Shown: positions 42,838 to 52,253, counted from the first letter of the stretch. The stretch: DNA of 64,000 bases from Mesorhizobium helmanticense (GCF_003034915.1 NZ_PZJX01000053.1:1-64000), one strand, 5' to 3'. A program made the numbers and translations. The notes: generated by a model from the letters alone, not told the origin.

Positions 42838-44181
42838 TCAACGCGGTCGCGGCAGATAGATGGTCACGACCAGGCCCGGGTCGGCATTGCTCATGTCAAG
42901 CCGCCCGCCATAGGCTTCGACGATGTCTGAAACGATGGCCAGGCCAAGGCCACTGCCGCCACCCTTGCTGTCCAGTTGAACGCCGCGCGACAACGCCGAT
43001 TGCCGATCTGCGTCCGGGATACCTGGGCCATCGTCGGCGACAGCGATGATCACTGCGTCAAAGATGGCAGATGCATCGACGCGGACTGACGACTTTGCAT
43101 AACGTGCAGCGTTCTCCACCAGGTTGCCGAGGACTTCGGACAGGTCACCTTCATCGATTGGCGCTGTCAGATCCTCCACGACTTCCATCGTGAATGAAAG
43201 CTGCTTGCCGCTTGGCGTGCGTTTGACGACGGCGATGACGCCAGCCGCTACGTCCGAAATGCGGCAGGATGCCTTCCCGGAAACGCCGGGCGCGAGGCGG
43301 GCGCGAGCAAGCTCCCGCTCGACATGGCGCCGGATAGCCGCGGCGCTCTTCTCGATCTCGTCGGCCAGCTCCGCCTCGCCTTTCTTTCTCAAGGCGCGGA
43401 TGTCAGCTGAGAGGACTTGCAGCGGCGTCTTGAGGCCGTGCGCCAGATCGGTGGCGCGCGAACGGGCTCGCACGAGAGCCTTTTCCTGGGCATCGAGAAG
43501 ACGATTGATTTCGTCCGCGAGCGGCTGAACCTCGCTTGGTGCTGCCACCTCCAGCCGTGCCGCTCGCTGCGCGATCACGTTTCTGACGGCGACCCTCAAG
43601 GTCTCCAGCGGTGCAAGACCGACGGTGATCTGGATGAAAAACGCAGCCATCAGAGCCACAGCAAGCATCATGAGGGCTGGCGCAAGATCGCGAACATATT
43701 CACTTACGGATACCTCGACGGTTCGATGGTCTTCCGCCACGATTGCACGAAATGACCGGCCGCTGGCGTCAATGATCGTGCGCTCGACCGCAATGCTGAG
43801 TTCCCCACCAGGGCCCTTGAATTCTTCGACTTTCCGTAGCTCGCCACCCGCGCTCTGGGCAGGCAGCACCAGCTTGGCATCCCACAAAGATCGTGAGCGC
43901 TCGAGATCGCCAGTGCCGGTATTCTCAACCTGCCAGTAGTAACCGGACAGCGGATTGGCGAAGCGCGGATCGGTGAGCACCGGGGCCACTACGAGGCGAC
44001 CGTCGCTTGTGAAGGTCGTCGCGGCAATCAACTCATTGAGATCGACAGTCAGCTCGCCCACCACGCGCCGCTCGACGTGAAGTTCGAACAGATAGCGCAA
44101 GCCGGCGCCGGCAATGGCGAGCGCGACAAGAACCGAGATGGTTGCGGCCAACCACAGCCTGAAGCGGATCGAGTTGCCCAT
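42838..44181 (-). CDS. sensor histidine kinase
   Basis: Membrane sensor of 447 residues: transmembrane helix near residues 10-30, a periplasmic domain of about 135 residues, a second helix near 170-190, then a HisKA domain with DLAHGLKTPLQVL (phosphorylated His) and an ATPase domain with NLVENAARYAKSS, DDGPGIPD and GGGSGLGLAIV. The H-box form resembles PhoQ and the rhizobial FeuQ. Its start overlaps the response regulator stop, and the PepSY gene precedes both. It is convergent with the NqrB-like fusion gene. Confidence 0.92.
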   Translation of the reverse strand: MGNSIRFRLWLAATISVLVALAIAGAGLRYLFELHVERRVVGELTVDLNELIAATTFTSDGRLVVAPVLTDPRFANPLSGYYWQVENTGTGDLERSRSLWDAKLVLPAQSAGGELRKVEEFKGPGGELSIAVERTIIDASGRSFRAIVAEDHRTVEVSVSEYVRDLAPALMMLAVALMAAFFIQITVGLAPLETLRVAVRNVIAQRAARLEVAAPSEVQPLADEINRLLDAQEKALVRARSRATDLAHGLKTPLQVLSADIRALRKKGEAELADEIEKSAAAIRRHVERELARARLAPGVSGKASCRISDVAAGVIAVVKRTPSGKQLSFTMEVVEDLTAPIDEGDLSEVLGNLVENAARYAKSSVRVDASAIFDAVIIAVADDGPGIPDADRQSALSRGVQLDSKGGGSGLGLAIVSDIVEAYGGRLDMSNADPGLVVTIYLPRPR

Positions 44182-44846
44182 CAGGCGGGATCATCGGGCA
44201 TCAAATACCCGAACCCGCGTCGCGTTTCGATGACATCGCTGCCGAGCTTGCGTCGCAGCCGCGCGACAATAACCTCGATCGCATTCGGATCGCGGTCGTT
44301 GCCTGAATCGTACAAATGCTCGGCAAGTTCTGTCGGCGCCACCACCCTGCCGGCATGATGCATCAGAAACGCCAGCAGCCGGTACTCCAGCGGCGATAGG
44401 GAAACGGGAATGCCGCGCAGCGAAATCCGCATCTGGCGCGTATCCAGAAGCAACGGGCCGGACTTCAACACGGGTGCCGCCTGCCCCGCCGAGCGACGCA
44501 GGATTGCCCGCAACCGCGCGAGCAGTTCTTCCATTTCAAAAGGCTTGGGGAGATAGTCGTCAGCCCCCGAATTGATGCCCTCGACACGCTCCGTCCACAT
44601 CCCCCTTGCGGTCAGGATGAGTACGGGAAACCGGCGCGCGTTGGCCCGCCAGCGCTTCAGGACCGTAAGGCCATCGAGCTTGGGAAGGCCGATATCCAGT
44701 ATGGCGGCATCATAGTTCTCCACATCGCCGGCGAACCAGGCAGCTTCGCCGTCACGCACGATATCGACCGCCATACCGGATGCCCTAAGCGCAGTCTCGA
44801 CATCGGCTGCTATGCGTGCCTCGTCCTCGGCCAGGAGGATCTTCAT
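44181..44846 (-). CDS. OmpR-family response regulator
   Basis: Response regulator of 221 residues: receiver domain with acceptor Asp51 (AAILDIGLPKLDG), Thr and Lys of the active site in ILTAR and LPKPFEM, and a winged-helix DNA-binding domain (LSPLEYRLLAFLMHH, VEVIVARLRRKL-like EVIVARLRRKLGSDVIETRRGFGYLM). It is encoded between the PepSY gene and the sensor kinase, with single-base overlaps on both sides. Its target may be the PepSY operon itself or the redox module opposite. Confidence 0.93.
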   Translation of the reverse strand: MKILLAEDEARIAADVETALRASGMAVDIVRDGEAAWFAGDVENYDAAILDIGLPKLDGLTVLKRWRANARRFPVLILTARGMWTERVEGINSGADDYLPKPFEMEELLARLRAILRRSAGQAAPVLKSGPLLLDTRQMRISLRGIPVSLSPLEYRLLAFLMHHAGRVVAPTELAEHLYDSGNDRDPNAIEVIVARLRRKLGSDVIETRRGFGYLMPDDPA

Positions 44847-45172
44847 CAGTCCTTCTCCCCCTCCCGCATGATGACACCGGCACCGGCGTCGACATCGACA
44901 GTCTTTCGCCGGCCGTCAGCGCCGACGACCTGGAACCGGTAGACCCATTTGTTGGCTTTGCGGATGAGGTCAACCGCGACGATGTCGCCTGGAGCCTGCG
45001 CGCGAACAATATCGAGGATACTGGAAAGGCCCCTTATCTGGCCGTGCTCGTAGAGGTCCCGCGCCCGGTCATGATCGCCGTCGTCGTCCTCGTCGGCGCG
45101 CGCGGCAACCGGCTGGACCAGGACAAGCCCGGCCAGGCCCAGCATTGCCAGGCGCTTTAGGTTGACCATCAT
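44846..45172 (-). CDS. PepSY domain protein, exported
   Basis: Protein of 108 residues from ATG 45172 with a signal peptide (VNLKRLAMLGLAGLVLVQPVAARA), an acidic stretch (DEDDDGDHD) and one PepSY domain (GLSSILDIVRAQAPGDIVAVDLIRKANKWVYRFQVVGADGRRKTVDVDAGAGVI). Such proteins are found with PhoQ-like sensor pairs and may be periplasmic inhibitors or sensors. The frame also has an ATG at 45190. Its stop overlaps the response regulator start. Confidence 0.87.
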   Translation of the reverse strand: MMVNLKRLAMLGLAGLVLVQPVAARADEDDDGDHDRARDLYEHGQIRGLSSILDIVRAQAPGDIVAVDLIRKANKWVYRFQVVGADGRRKTVDVDAGAGVIMREGEKD

Positions 45173-45302
45173 GGGCACGGCATGTCGCACGTCGAAGCTT
45201 TCAATTTGCTGTCAACCATCCACAGCTGCCAGCAAGCAAAGGTTCTCTATCAAGGCATCATCGCGTCCAATCATGGCCGCGCAGAGAGAAGGATGTCGAA
45301 CC

Positions 45303-45584
45303 ATGCGCAATTCCCTTTTTTTGCTCGTAGCACTTGGAGGCCTCACGATCTTTGCCCTGCCGGCGGCCGCTGAATCTGAAGAAGGTTCATGCGGAGCGCC
45401 ATCCTCATCCTCAGTCGCCCCTGCCGGCCCAATCGATCTCGAGGCCATCCCCATGCAGGATGCCACCGGTCCCAAGGCGATCAAGGGCGTCAGCGACGAC
45501 GACGACGACTGCGGCGACAGCCACACCTCCGGTAGAGCCGTTTTCAGCAGCACTGCCGAGGACGGCCAGGGGGACGACGACTAG
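45303..45584 (+). CDS. small exported protein with acidic tail
   Basis: Protein of 93 residues with a signal peptide (NSLFLLVALGGLTIFALPAAA), two cysteines and two acidic clusters (KGVSDDDDDCGDSH and EDGQGDDD). No family recognised. It is divergent from the PepSY-regulator-sensor operon, so it may be controlled by it; a metal-binding role for the acidic tail is only a guess. ATG 45303 is preceded by AAGGA at a longer than usual distance. Confidence 0.6.
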   Translation: MRNSLFLLVALGGLTIFALPAAAESEEGSCGAPSSSSVAPAGPIDLEAIPMQDATGPKAIKGVSDDDDDCGDSHTSGRAVFSSTAEDGQGDDD

Positions 45585-45695
45585 AATCGAAGCTTCTGGC
45601 GTCCATTGGCCGCCTGCCAATCACCTGCCCTGTCGCCGACGCTTACGCGCACTGTCGCTGCGCTATTTCTTGACCCCTCCGGAGATTTTCTTACA

Positions 45696-46163
45696 ATGAT
45701 ACCAGTCCAGCATATTCATCCCATGCTCGTGCATTTTCCCATTGTCCTCATCTACACACTGGCAGTGATCGACCTTGTGGCGCTCGTCCGCGGCAACGCG
45801 GTAACCAGGCGCTCTGGCGCGGGGACGATTTCCACTTTTCTCGCGCTCGCAGCCGGGGCTTTCGCTATTGGAACCTGGTTCTATGGCGGACTCGCCCTCG
45901 ATCATGCCGAAGCGGCCGGCTTCAGCAGCGACATAGCGGAGATTCACGAGAGTCTCGGCGGCATCACGGCGTTCGCCTTCCTGATTTGGGGCGTCGTCAG
46001 GCTCGCATTGTGGGTCCGCAACCGCGAGTTGGGGCCAGCGGCTGTCGCCGTTCCTGTGATCGAAGTAGCCGGGGCGGTGCTTGTGTCCGCTACAGCCTAC
46101 TACGGCGGCCTGCTTGTCTACGACCTCGGTGTGAATGTCGCCAAGACGGCCATTGGCGGCTAG
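45696..46163 (+). CDS. DUF2231 family membrane protein
   Basis: Protein of 155 residues with four membrane helices and the DUF2231 signature near its N-terminus (VQHIHPMLVHFPIVLIYTLAVIDLVAL). Histidines in this region and in ALDHAEAAG and DIAEIHESLGG are typical. Function unknown; a haem or redox role is sometimes suggested. ATG 45696 has GGAG 11 bases before it; the open frame begins earlier at 45606 without support. It is convergent with the mgtA-type gene. Confidence 0.82.
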   Translation: MIPVQHIHPMLVHFPIVLIYTLAVIDLVALVRGNAVTRRSGAGTISTFLALAAGAFAIGTWFYGGLALDHAEAAGFSSDIAEIHESLGGITAFAFLIWGVVRLALWVRNRELGPAAVAVPVIEVAGAVLVSATAYYGGLLVYDLGVNVAKTAIGG

Positions 46164-46279
46164 CCCCTTAGATCGGCCCGCCGGCCATCGACGGGCTCGT
46201 CTCAAGGCCTTTCGATGGTCGGCGACCGGCAGCATACCTGCACTTCTTGCCGTGCTTCGGGCCTCAGTCATGCCGTGTC

Positions 46280-48928
46280 TCATTGGATGTGGGCTGATCG
46301 GGATACGGTCCCACTGCCGATGGCCGGCCCTGCCCTCGTTCGATGAAAATTCCCGCTCTCATGATCGAAGAACCAACGCTTGGTTACCTCCGAGGCGAAC
46401 AGATAGGCCGCGGTGATTGCGACCAGCCCGACAAGCACGGGCAATGGCAAGGGGACGAAGCCGAAACGCGCGGCGAAGGGTATGTAGGGTATGACGATCG
46501 CAACAACCGCGACAGCCAGTGTAAGCCACGCAAGCAGGGGGCTGGGACGGCTCTTCCAGAACGCCTTGTGCGTACGCACGATGAGCACGATGGCGAGTTC
46601 CGTCAGCAACGACTCAACGAACCATGCGGTCTGGAAGGTGGCCGCTGTCGCATGTGCAAGAAACAGCAGAAAAGCGAAGGTTGCGAAGTCGAACAGCGAG
46701 CTGACCAGGCCGAAGCCGATCATGAACCGCCTGACGAAGCCGATGTCCCAGCGACGCGGTCGGCGCAGCTGTTCTGGATCGACATTGTCGCTTGCAATAG
46801 CCAACGAGGGAATGTCCGAGAGAAAATTGTTGAGCAGGATCTGTGCTGCCAGCAGCGGCAGGAATGGCAGGAACAGCGAGGCGACGGCCATGCTGATCAT
46901 GTTGCCGAAATTGGCGCTGGTCGTGATGGAGATGTATTTCATCGTGTTGGCGAAGGTCTTGCGGCCGTCGTCCACGCCGCGCACGAGCACGCCCAGATCC
47001 TGTTTGAGAAGGATGATGTCGGCGGCCTCGCGGGCGACATCGACCGCCGTGTCGACTGAGATGCCGACATCTGCCTCGTGCAGAGCGGGCGCATCGTTGA
47101 TGCCATCGCCGAGGTAGCCGACGACATGGCCGCGGCTCCGGAATGCCTGAACGATGCGCTCTTTCTGGTTAGGGTCGATTTCGACGAAGAGATTGGTGTG
47201 CTGCACGCCGGCGAAAAGCCCACTCTTGGTGAGTTTCGACAGATCCTCGCCGGTCATGATCCGGTCGGCGCGCAAACCGACCGCTTGGGCAAGATGTGCG
47301 GTAACGTAACGGTTGTCGCCCGAAATGATCTTTACGGCAATGCCTCGCTGGGTGAGCGCCGCAAGCGTCTCCCTGACGCCTTCCTTCGGAGGGTCGAGGA
47401 AGAGCAGGAAGCCAGCGAAGGTGAGATCGGCCTCGTCCTTCCTCGAAAAAGCCCCCCGGCTTTCGAAACGGCGGGTAGCCATGGCCAGGACACGATACCC
47501 GTCCGCGCTCCAGCGCCGGAATCTCTCGTCGATGGCGGCACGACGCAAGTGATCGAGGGGTTCCCGTCCATTTGCAGTTTGAACAAACCCACAGGCTTCA
47601 AGGACATTTTGCACCGCGCCCTTGGTGATCAGAAGATCTTCGGCGTCCTTGGTCCGGACAACAACCGACAGCCGCTTGCGGATGAAATCGTATGGAATCT
47701 CGTCGACCTTGGCGAAGGCGGCCATTGAGGCACCCTCCCCCTGCACACCCGCTATCGCTTCGTCGAGCGGGTTCTTCAGTCCGGTCTGCATGGTCGCGTT
47801 GAGCCGTGCCCAAAGCAGGATATCCGTTGACGGATTGCCATCGATATCGAGCCATCCATCAAGGTGGATGACGCCTTCCGTCAGTGTCCCGGTCTTGTCG
47901 GTGCACAGCAGATCCATGCTGCCCAAATTCTCGATCGCATCGAGACGGCGCACGATGACGCCGTTGGCCGCCATGGCGCGGGCGCCTCGGGCCAATGTCA
48001 CGCTGATGATCGCAGGAAGAAGCTCAGGCGTGAGGCCAACCGCCAGCGCCAGTGAGAAGAGCAGCGATTCGATAAGGGGGCGATGAAGCAGGAGATTGGC
48101 GAAGAACACGATGATGACGATCACCAGCATGATCTCCGTCATCAGATAGCCGAAGTTTCTGATGCCCCGGGCAAAATCTGTTTCCGGGATACTTCGCTCG
48201 AGGGCCGCGGCGATTGACGCGAATTCGGTGCGGTCGCCGGTCGCTGCCACGAGCACCGTCGCGGTGCCGCTGCGGACCGACGTACCGGTGAAGACAGTAT
48301 TGCCGCGCTGCGCGACGGACGCCTCTGCTGCCGATCGGCCCGGTGCTTTCACGACCGGAAAGGTCTCGCCGGTCAGCACGGCCTCGCTGACATTGAAGTC
48401 GCGCGCATTCAGAATGACGCCATCCGCGGGAATGAGGTTTCCGGCCGAAAGCCGGATGACATCGCCGGGTACAATCTCATCGGCTCCGACCGAGCACTCG
48501 ATGCCATTGCGCAGCACGACGGCCTTGCGCGAGATGCGCCGTTTCAGCGCTTCCGTGGCGCGCGACGCGCCGTACTCCTGGGTAAAGCTGAGGACGCAGC
48601 TTGCCAGCACGATCGCACCGATGATCGCAGCCTCCTGGCCCTCGCCGACGAAAGCCGACACGATGGCCGCGAAAATGAGAATGAGGACGAGTGGGCTGCG
48701 GAATTGCCGGGCAAAGACGACCAGGGTCGATGCGCCAGACTTCGACATCAGGGTGTTCTTGCCGAACTTTGTGAGCCGTGACGCCGCCTCGGAACCTCCA
48801 AGGCCGGAGGCGGACGTTTCCAGCCGCCGCATGAGTTCGTGCGTTTCGATCGACCAATAGGCACCGTTGGCGAGGCCGGTTGACCGATCGACAGACCTGT
48901 ACCGGGATTGATCGACTTCGCTGGGCAT
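46280..48928 (-). CDS. mgtA: Mg2+-transporting P-type ATPase, MgtA/MgtB-like
   Basis: P-type ATPase of 882 residues of the P3B magnesium class: cation ATPase N-terminal domain (THELMRRLETSASGLGGSEAASRLTKFGKNTL), dephosphorylation segment EAVLTGETFPV, phosphorylation site CTDKTGTLTEG, hinge GDGINDAPALHEADVGISVDTAVDVA and membrane helices near the C-terminus. It imports Mg2+. It follows a universal stress protein gene by 9 bases on the same strand, so both are under the FNR box at 49813-49826. Confidence 0.92.
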   Translation of the reverse strand: MPSEVDQSRYRSVDRSTGLANGAYWSIETHELMRRLETSASGLGGSEAASRLTKFGKNTLMSKSGASTLVVFARQFRSPLVLILIFAAIVSAFVGEGQEAAIIGAIVLASCVLSFTQEYGASRATEALKRRISRKAVVLRNGIECSVGADEIVPGDVIRLSAGNLIPADGVILNARDFNVSEAVLTGETFPVVKAPGRSAAEASVAQRGNTVFTGTSVRSGTATVLVAATGDRTEFASIAAALERSIPETDFARGIRNFGYLMTEIMLVIVIIVFFANLLLHRPLIESLLFSLALAVGLTPELLPAIISVTLARGARAMAANGVIVRRLDAIENLGSMDLLCTDKTGTLTEGVIHLDGWLDIDGNPSTDILLWARLNATMQTGLKNPLDEAIAGVQGEGASMAAFAKVDEIPYDFIRKRLSVVVRTKDAEDLLITKGAVQNVLEACGFVQTANGREPLDHLRRAAIDERFRRWSADGYRVLAMATRRFESRGAFSRKDEADLTFAGFLLFLDPPKEGVRETLAALTQRGIAVKIISGDNRYVTAHLAQAVGLRADRIMTGEDLSKLTKSGLFAGVQHTNLFVEIDPNQKERIVQAFRSRGHVVGYLGDGINDAPALHEADVGISVDTAVDVAREAADIILLKQDLGVLVRGVDDGRKTFANTMKYISITTSANFGNMISMAVASLFLPFLPLLAAQILLNNFLSDIPSLAIASDNVDPEQLRRPRRWDIGFVRRFMIGFGLVSSLFDFATFAFLLFLAHATAATFQTAWFVESLLTELAIVLIVRTHKAFWKSRPSPLLAWLTLAVAVVAIVIPYIPFAARFGFVPLPLPVLVGLVAITAAYLFASEVTKRWFFDHESGNFHRTRAGPAIGSGTVSRSAHIQ

Positions 48929-48937
48929 GACAGGCCG

Positions 48938-49750
48938 TCAATACGACATGAGGCGATGAATGCCGCTCTCCTGGATGAGCGCGCGGGTGACGCCGCCGAA
49001 CGCCCACTCCCTCAGACGACTGTGGCCATACGCACCGGAGACGATCAGGTCGGCGTGGATCGAGCGCGCGAACGCGACCAGCCGGTCTCCATCCGCCTCG
49101 CCGGCAAGCATTTCGGTTCGCGCCTTGATGCCGTGGTGCTCGAGATAGACCGCGACGTCGGCGAGGCTGTTGTGAATGCTTCCGTCGTGGTCGGTGTCCA
49201 TCGTCGCGACCACGACCTCCGTGGCTTTCGCCAAGAACGGCAATGCATCTGCCACCGCCCGGCGAGCCTCCCTGGTGTCCTTCCAGGCAACCAGGACGGT
49301 CTTTGCCAAGATATGTTCGACGTTGCTTGCGGCGACGAAGACCGGGCGGCCCGTACCGAGCGCCAGGCTGCCGATGTCGACGGCACGAAAGACATTCTCT
49401 CCCTCTTCACCGCCGGTGACGATGAGGTCAGCCGCGCGGGCGGAAACGCTTAGAAACCGCGTCGGACTGCAGATCTCCTGGCCCCACTCGCTGCTGATCA
49501 AGTCGGGGACCAGCCTTTCGAATTCGCCGCGCAGTTCCGCAAGCCGCTTTTCGATCTCGGTGCGCTGGACCTGCATGACCTCGCCTTCGTAGACCATGCC
49601 GTCGCCGGTCGCGACCAGTGGCGGAACGTCGGCTGCCGCCAGGCCAATGAGGTGAGCGCCAAAGCGCCCAGCAAGCTCCACTGCAAGCTTCACGATTGGC
49701 GCCGGATCTGCGTCTACGGCAAGATTGACGATGATCGATTTGTAGGACAT
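48938..49750 (-). CDS. universal stress protein, two UspA domains
   Basis: Protein of 270 residues with two Usp domains, ending in the ATP-binding signature GAYGHSRLREWAFGGVTRALIQESGIHRLMSY. The N-terminal domain begins SYKSIIVNLAVDADPAPIVKLAVELAGRFGAHLIGLAA. Start ATG 49750 follows GAGG. It precedes the mgtA-type gene and is divergent from fixL, with the FNR box between them. Paralogues lie at 27485, 55131 and 61703. Confidence 0.9.
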   Translation of the reverse strand: MSYKSIIVNLAVDADPAPIVKLAVELAGRFGAHLIGLAAADVPPLVATGDGMVYEGEVMQVQRTEIEKRLAELRGEFERLVPDLISSEWGQEICSPTRFLSVSARAADLIVTGGEEGENVFRAVDIGSLALGTGRPVFVAASNVEHILAKTVLVAWKDTREARRAVADALPFLAKATEVVVATMDTDHDGSIHNSLADVAVYLEHHGIKARTEMLAGEADGDRLVAFARSIHADLIVSGAYGHSRLREWAFGGVTRALIQESGIHRLMSY

Positions 49751-49812
49751 GCAAACCTCGCACTGGAAACTCTGGTATGGGCCATGAATTGCATGCTCCG
49801 GTGCATCGCACC

Positions 49813-49826
49813 TTGATGCGGGTCAA
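49813..49826. promoter_or_regulatory. FNR-type box between universal stress protein-mgtA and fixLJ
   Basis: TTGAT-GCGG-GTCAA, about 70 bases from the stress protein start and about 73 bases from the fixL start. It could serve both divergent operons. Confidence 0.7.
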
Positions 49827-49892
49827 ACGCGCCACCTTCGCAGGCGGCACATTGCAGCTCTCCTTCAACTTGTTTTGCGCGCGGAGGGATGA

Positions 49893-51539
49893 GTGCTAAT
49901 CATTCAGATTGCCGGTTCCCAGATCCAAGGACTGCTTGTGAGCAAGAAAGACCCATCCCCATCCGCCGGCGATGCGAAAGTCGCGCCGGCAGTCGATTCT
50001 GGACTGAGCACGCTGGGCAGTTTGGGAGAGCACCAACGTCTCGCGCTGATGTTCGAGCAGGCTCCGGGCTTCATGACCTTGCTGAGCGAACCCGGCCACG
50101 TCTTCGAATTGACCAATGCTGCCTATCAACGGCTGATCGGACAAAGACAGGTGATTGGAAAATCGGTGCAGGAGGCGCTGCCGGAACTGGAGGGCCAAGG
50201 CTTCTTCGAACTGCTGGACCGCGTGTACGACACCGGCGAACCCTATGTCGGCCGTGGCGTTAAAGTCATGCTTCGCAACGTTCATGGCGCAGCCGCCGAG
50301 GAGCGCATCCTGGACTTCGTCTATCAGCCGATCAGAGCCGAGGATGGGAGTATCACCGCCATCTTTGTCCAGGGCACGGATGTCAGCGACTTGTCCTTTG
50401 CCAACGCCGCGCTCCTGTTGCGCGAAGACCACCTGCGTTCGATCCTGGCGACGGTGCCCGACGCGATGGTCGTCATCAACGAGCAGGGCCGCATTCAGTC
50501 CTTTAGCACGGCCGCCGAAACGCTGTTCGGTTACCAGTCCAGCGAAGTCATAGGTCAAAATGTCAGCCTGCTGATGCCGTCGCCCTATCGGGACGAGCAT
50601 GACGCCTACCTGCACCGCTTCCTGACGACTGGAGAGCGAAGGATCATAGGACTTGGCCGCACGGTAACAGGCATGCGCAAGGACGGCTCGACCTTTCCGA
50701 TGGAGCTTTCGGTTGGCGAGATGCATCCGGGAACCGGGCGCTTCTTTACCGGCTTCTGCCGCGACCTGACTGAGCGCCACCGGGCGGAAGCGAGAATCCA
50801 GGAGCAGCAGCAGGAACTTCTGCACATGGCGCGGTTCACCGCGCTCGGCGAAATGGCTTCGACCTTGGCGCATGAGATCAACCAACCGCTCACCGCCATC
50901 ACGAACTACCTGAAAGGCAGCCGCCGCCTTCTCGAGAAGAGCACGGAGGAGAACGCGCCGATGCTGCGAGATGCTGTGGAGAAGGCAGCCGAGCAGGCTT
51001 TGCGAGCCGGAGATGTCATTCGCCATCTGAGGGACTTCGTCGCACGAGGCGAAAGCGAGCGCCAAGTCGAACGCCTGCCGGCGCTGATCGAGGAAGCTTC
51101 GGCTCTGGCCCTGGTTGGTGCACGAGAGATAAATGTCCGTGTCAGCTATACGCTCGATCCCGCTGCCGAGCTCGTCTTGACCGATCGCATCCAGATCCAG
51201 CAGGTTCTGCTCAACCTCATGCGCAACGCGGTTGAGGCCATGCAAGAAGCACCACGCCGTGAGTTGCGGGTGGTTACCAGGGCTCGCGACGATGGGATGG
51301 CCGAAGTGAGCGTGATCGATACCGGCACTGGTCTTGCACCGGAGGTCTCGGCTCAGCTTTTCCAGCCATTCGTCACCACCAAGAAACAGGGAATGGGTGT
51401 CGGTCTGTCAATTTGCCGTACCATCGTCGAATCGCATGGCGGTCATATCTGGGCCGAGGCAATGCCTGCCGGAGGAACTGCCTTCCGGTTCACGTTGCGC
51501 ATTGTGGAGAGGGAAGAGGTCGCCAATGGCCGGGAATGA
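49893..51539 (+). CDS. fixL: FixL, haem-PAS oxygen-sensing histidine kinase
   Basis: Sensor kinase of 548 residues. Two PAS domains (about 45-165 and 180-295); the second matches the FixL haem pocket (YRDEHDAYLHRFLTTGERRIIGLGR, proximal His236 and a conserved Arg near 256), followed by GMRKDGSTFPMELSVGEM. The kinase part has LAHEINQPL (phosphorylated His327), NLMRNAVEAM and GMGVGLSICRTIVE. There are no membrane segments, as in Bradyrhizobium FixL. GTG 49893 follows GGAGG by five bases. Oxygen bound to haem would switch the kinase off. It overlaps fixJ by 14 bases. Confidence 0.95.
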   Translation: MLIIQIAGSQIQGLLVSKKDPSPSAGDAKVAPAVDSGLSTLGSLGEHQRLALMFEQAPGFMTLLSEPGHVFELTNAAYQRLIGQRQVIGKSVQEALPELEGQGFFELLDRVYDTGEPYVGRGVKVMLRNVHGAAAEERILDFVYQPIRAEDGSITAIFVQGTDVSDLSFANAALLLREDHLRSILATVPDAMVVINEQGRIQSFSTAAETLFGYQSSEVIGQNVSLLMPSPYRDEHDAYLHRFLTTGERRIIGLGRTVTGMRKDGSTFPMELSVGEMHPGTGRFFTGFCRDLTERHRAEARIQEQQQELLHMARFTALGEMASTLAHEINQPLTAITNYLKGSRRLLEKSTEENAPMLRDAVEKAAEQALRAGDVIRHLRDFVARGESERQVERLPALIEEASALALVGAREINVRVSYTLDPAAELVLTDRIQIQQVLLNLMRNAVEAMQEAPRRELRVVTRARDDGMAEVSVIDTGTGLAPEVSAQLFQPFVTTKKQGMGVGLSICRTIVESHGGHIWAEAMPAGGTAFRFTLRIVEREEVANGRE

Positions 51540-52140
51540 TCTTGTGCACGTGGTTGACGACGACGTGGACGTCCGCAAGTCGCTGGGCTTTCTTCTGGCG
51601 ACGGCCGACTTTGCGGTACGCCTGCACGAATCGGCGACAGCGTTTCTGTCGACGGCGACGAGCAATATCGACGGCTGCATCGTGACCGATGTGCGCATGC
51701 CCGGCATTGACGGCATCGAGTTGCTGCGCCAGCTCAGGGCCCGCGGCCATTCGGTTCCGGTCATTGTCATGACCGGTCATGCCGATGTGGCGCTGGCCGT
51801 TCAGGCGATGAAGGAAGGCGCCGCCGATTTCATAGAAAAGCCGTTTGACGACGACATTCTGATCGACGCGATCCGCTCGGCACTGGCTAATCGCGATCGA
51901 CCCGCTGCAACACACCCACAATCTGCAGAAATCCAAGCTCGGCTGTCGACGCTGTCTGAGCGGGAGAAGCAAGTGCTGGACGGGCTCGTGTCGGGCCTGC
52001 CCAACAAGACGATCGCTTACGATTTGGGAATCAGCCCGCGCACGGTCGAGATCCACCGCGCCAATGTCATGAGCAAGATGGGCGCAACCAGCCTGTCGCA
52101 TCTCGTGCGCATGGCGCTGATCGTGGAGTCCAAACGCTAG
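51526..52140 (+). CDS. fixJ: FixJ, response regulator
   Basis: Response regulator of 204 residues: receiver domain with acidic pocket VVDDDVDVR and acceptor Asp55 (CIVTDVRMPGIDG), Thr in VMTGHAD and Lys in FIEKPFDD, then a LuxR/GerE helix-turn-helix (LSEREKQVLDGLVSGLPNKTIAYDLGISPRTVEIHRANVMSKMGATSLSHLV). Phospho-FixJ activates fixK. Its TAG stop begins a RIME-like repeat at 52138. Confidence 0.96.
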   Translation: MAGNDLVHVVDDDVDVRKSLGFLLATADFAVRLHESATAFLSTATSNIDGCIVTDVRMPGIDGIELLRQLRARGHSVPVIVMTGHADVALAVQAMKEGAADFIEKPFDDDILIDAIRSALANRDRPAATHPQSAEIQARLSTLSEREKQVLDGLVSGLPNKTIAYDLGISPRTVEIHRANVMSKMGATSLSHLVRMALIVESKR

Positions 52141-52253
52141 AGCATGATGCCGAAAAGTGTGAAGCGGTTTTCGGACGACATCATGCTCTATCTCTTTGAT
52201 TTAGAGCCGGATTCAGATTTCAGGTCGACTTGACCCGAAATCATCCGGCCCTA
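52138..52253. repeat. RIME-like two-hairpin element, copy 4 (forward orientation)
   Basis: About 116 bp, nearly identical to copy 3, beginning on the fixJ stop codon (TAG) and ending with CCCTAG instead of CTCTAG. Confidence 0.88.
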
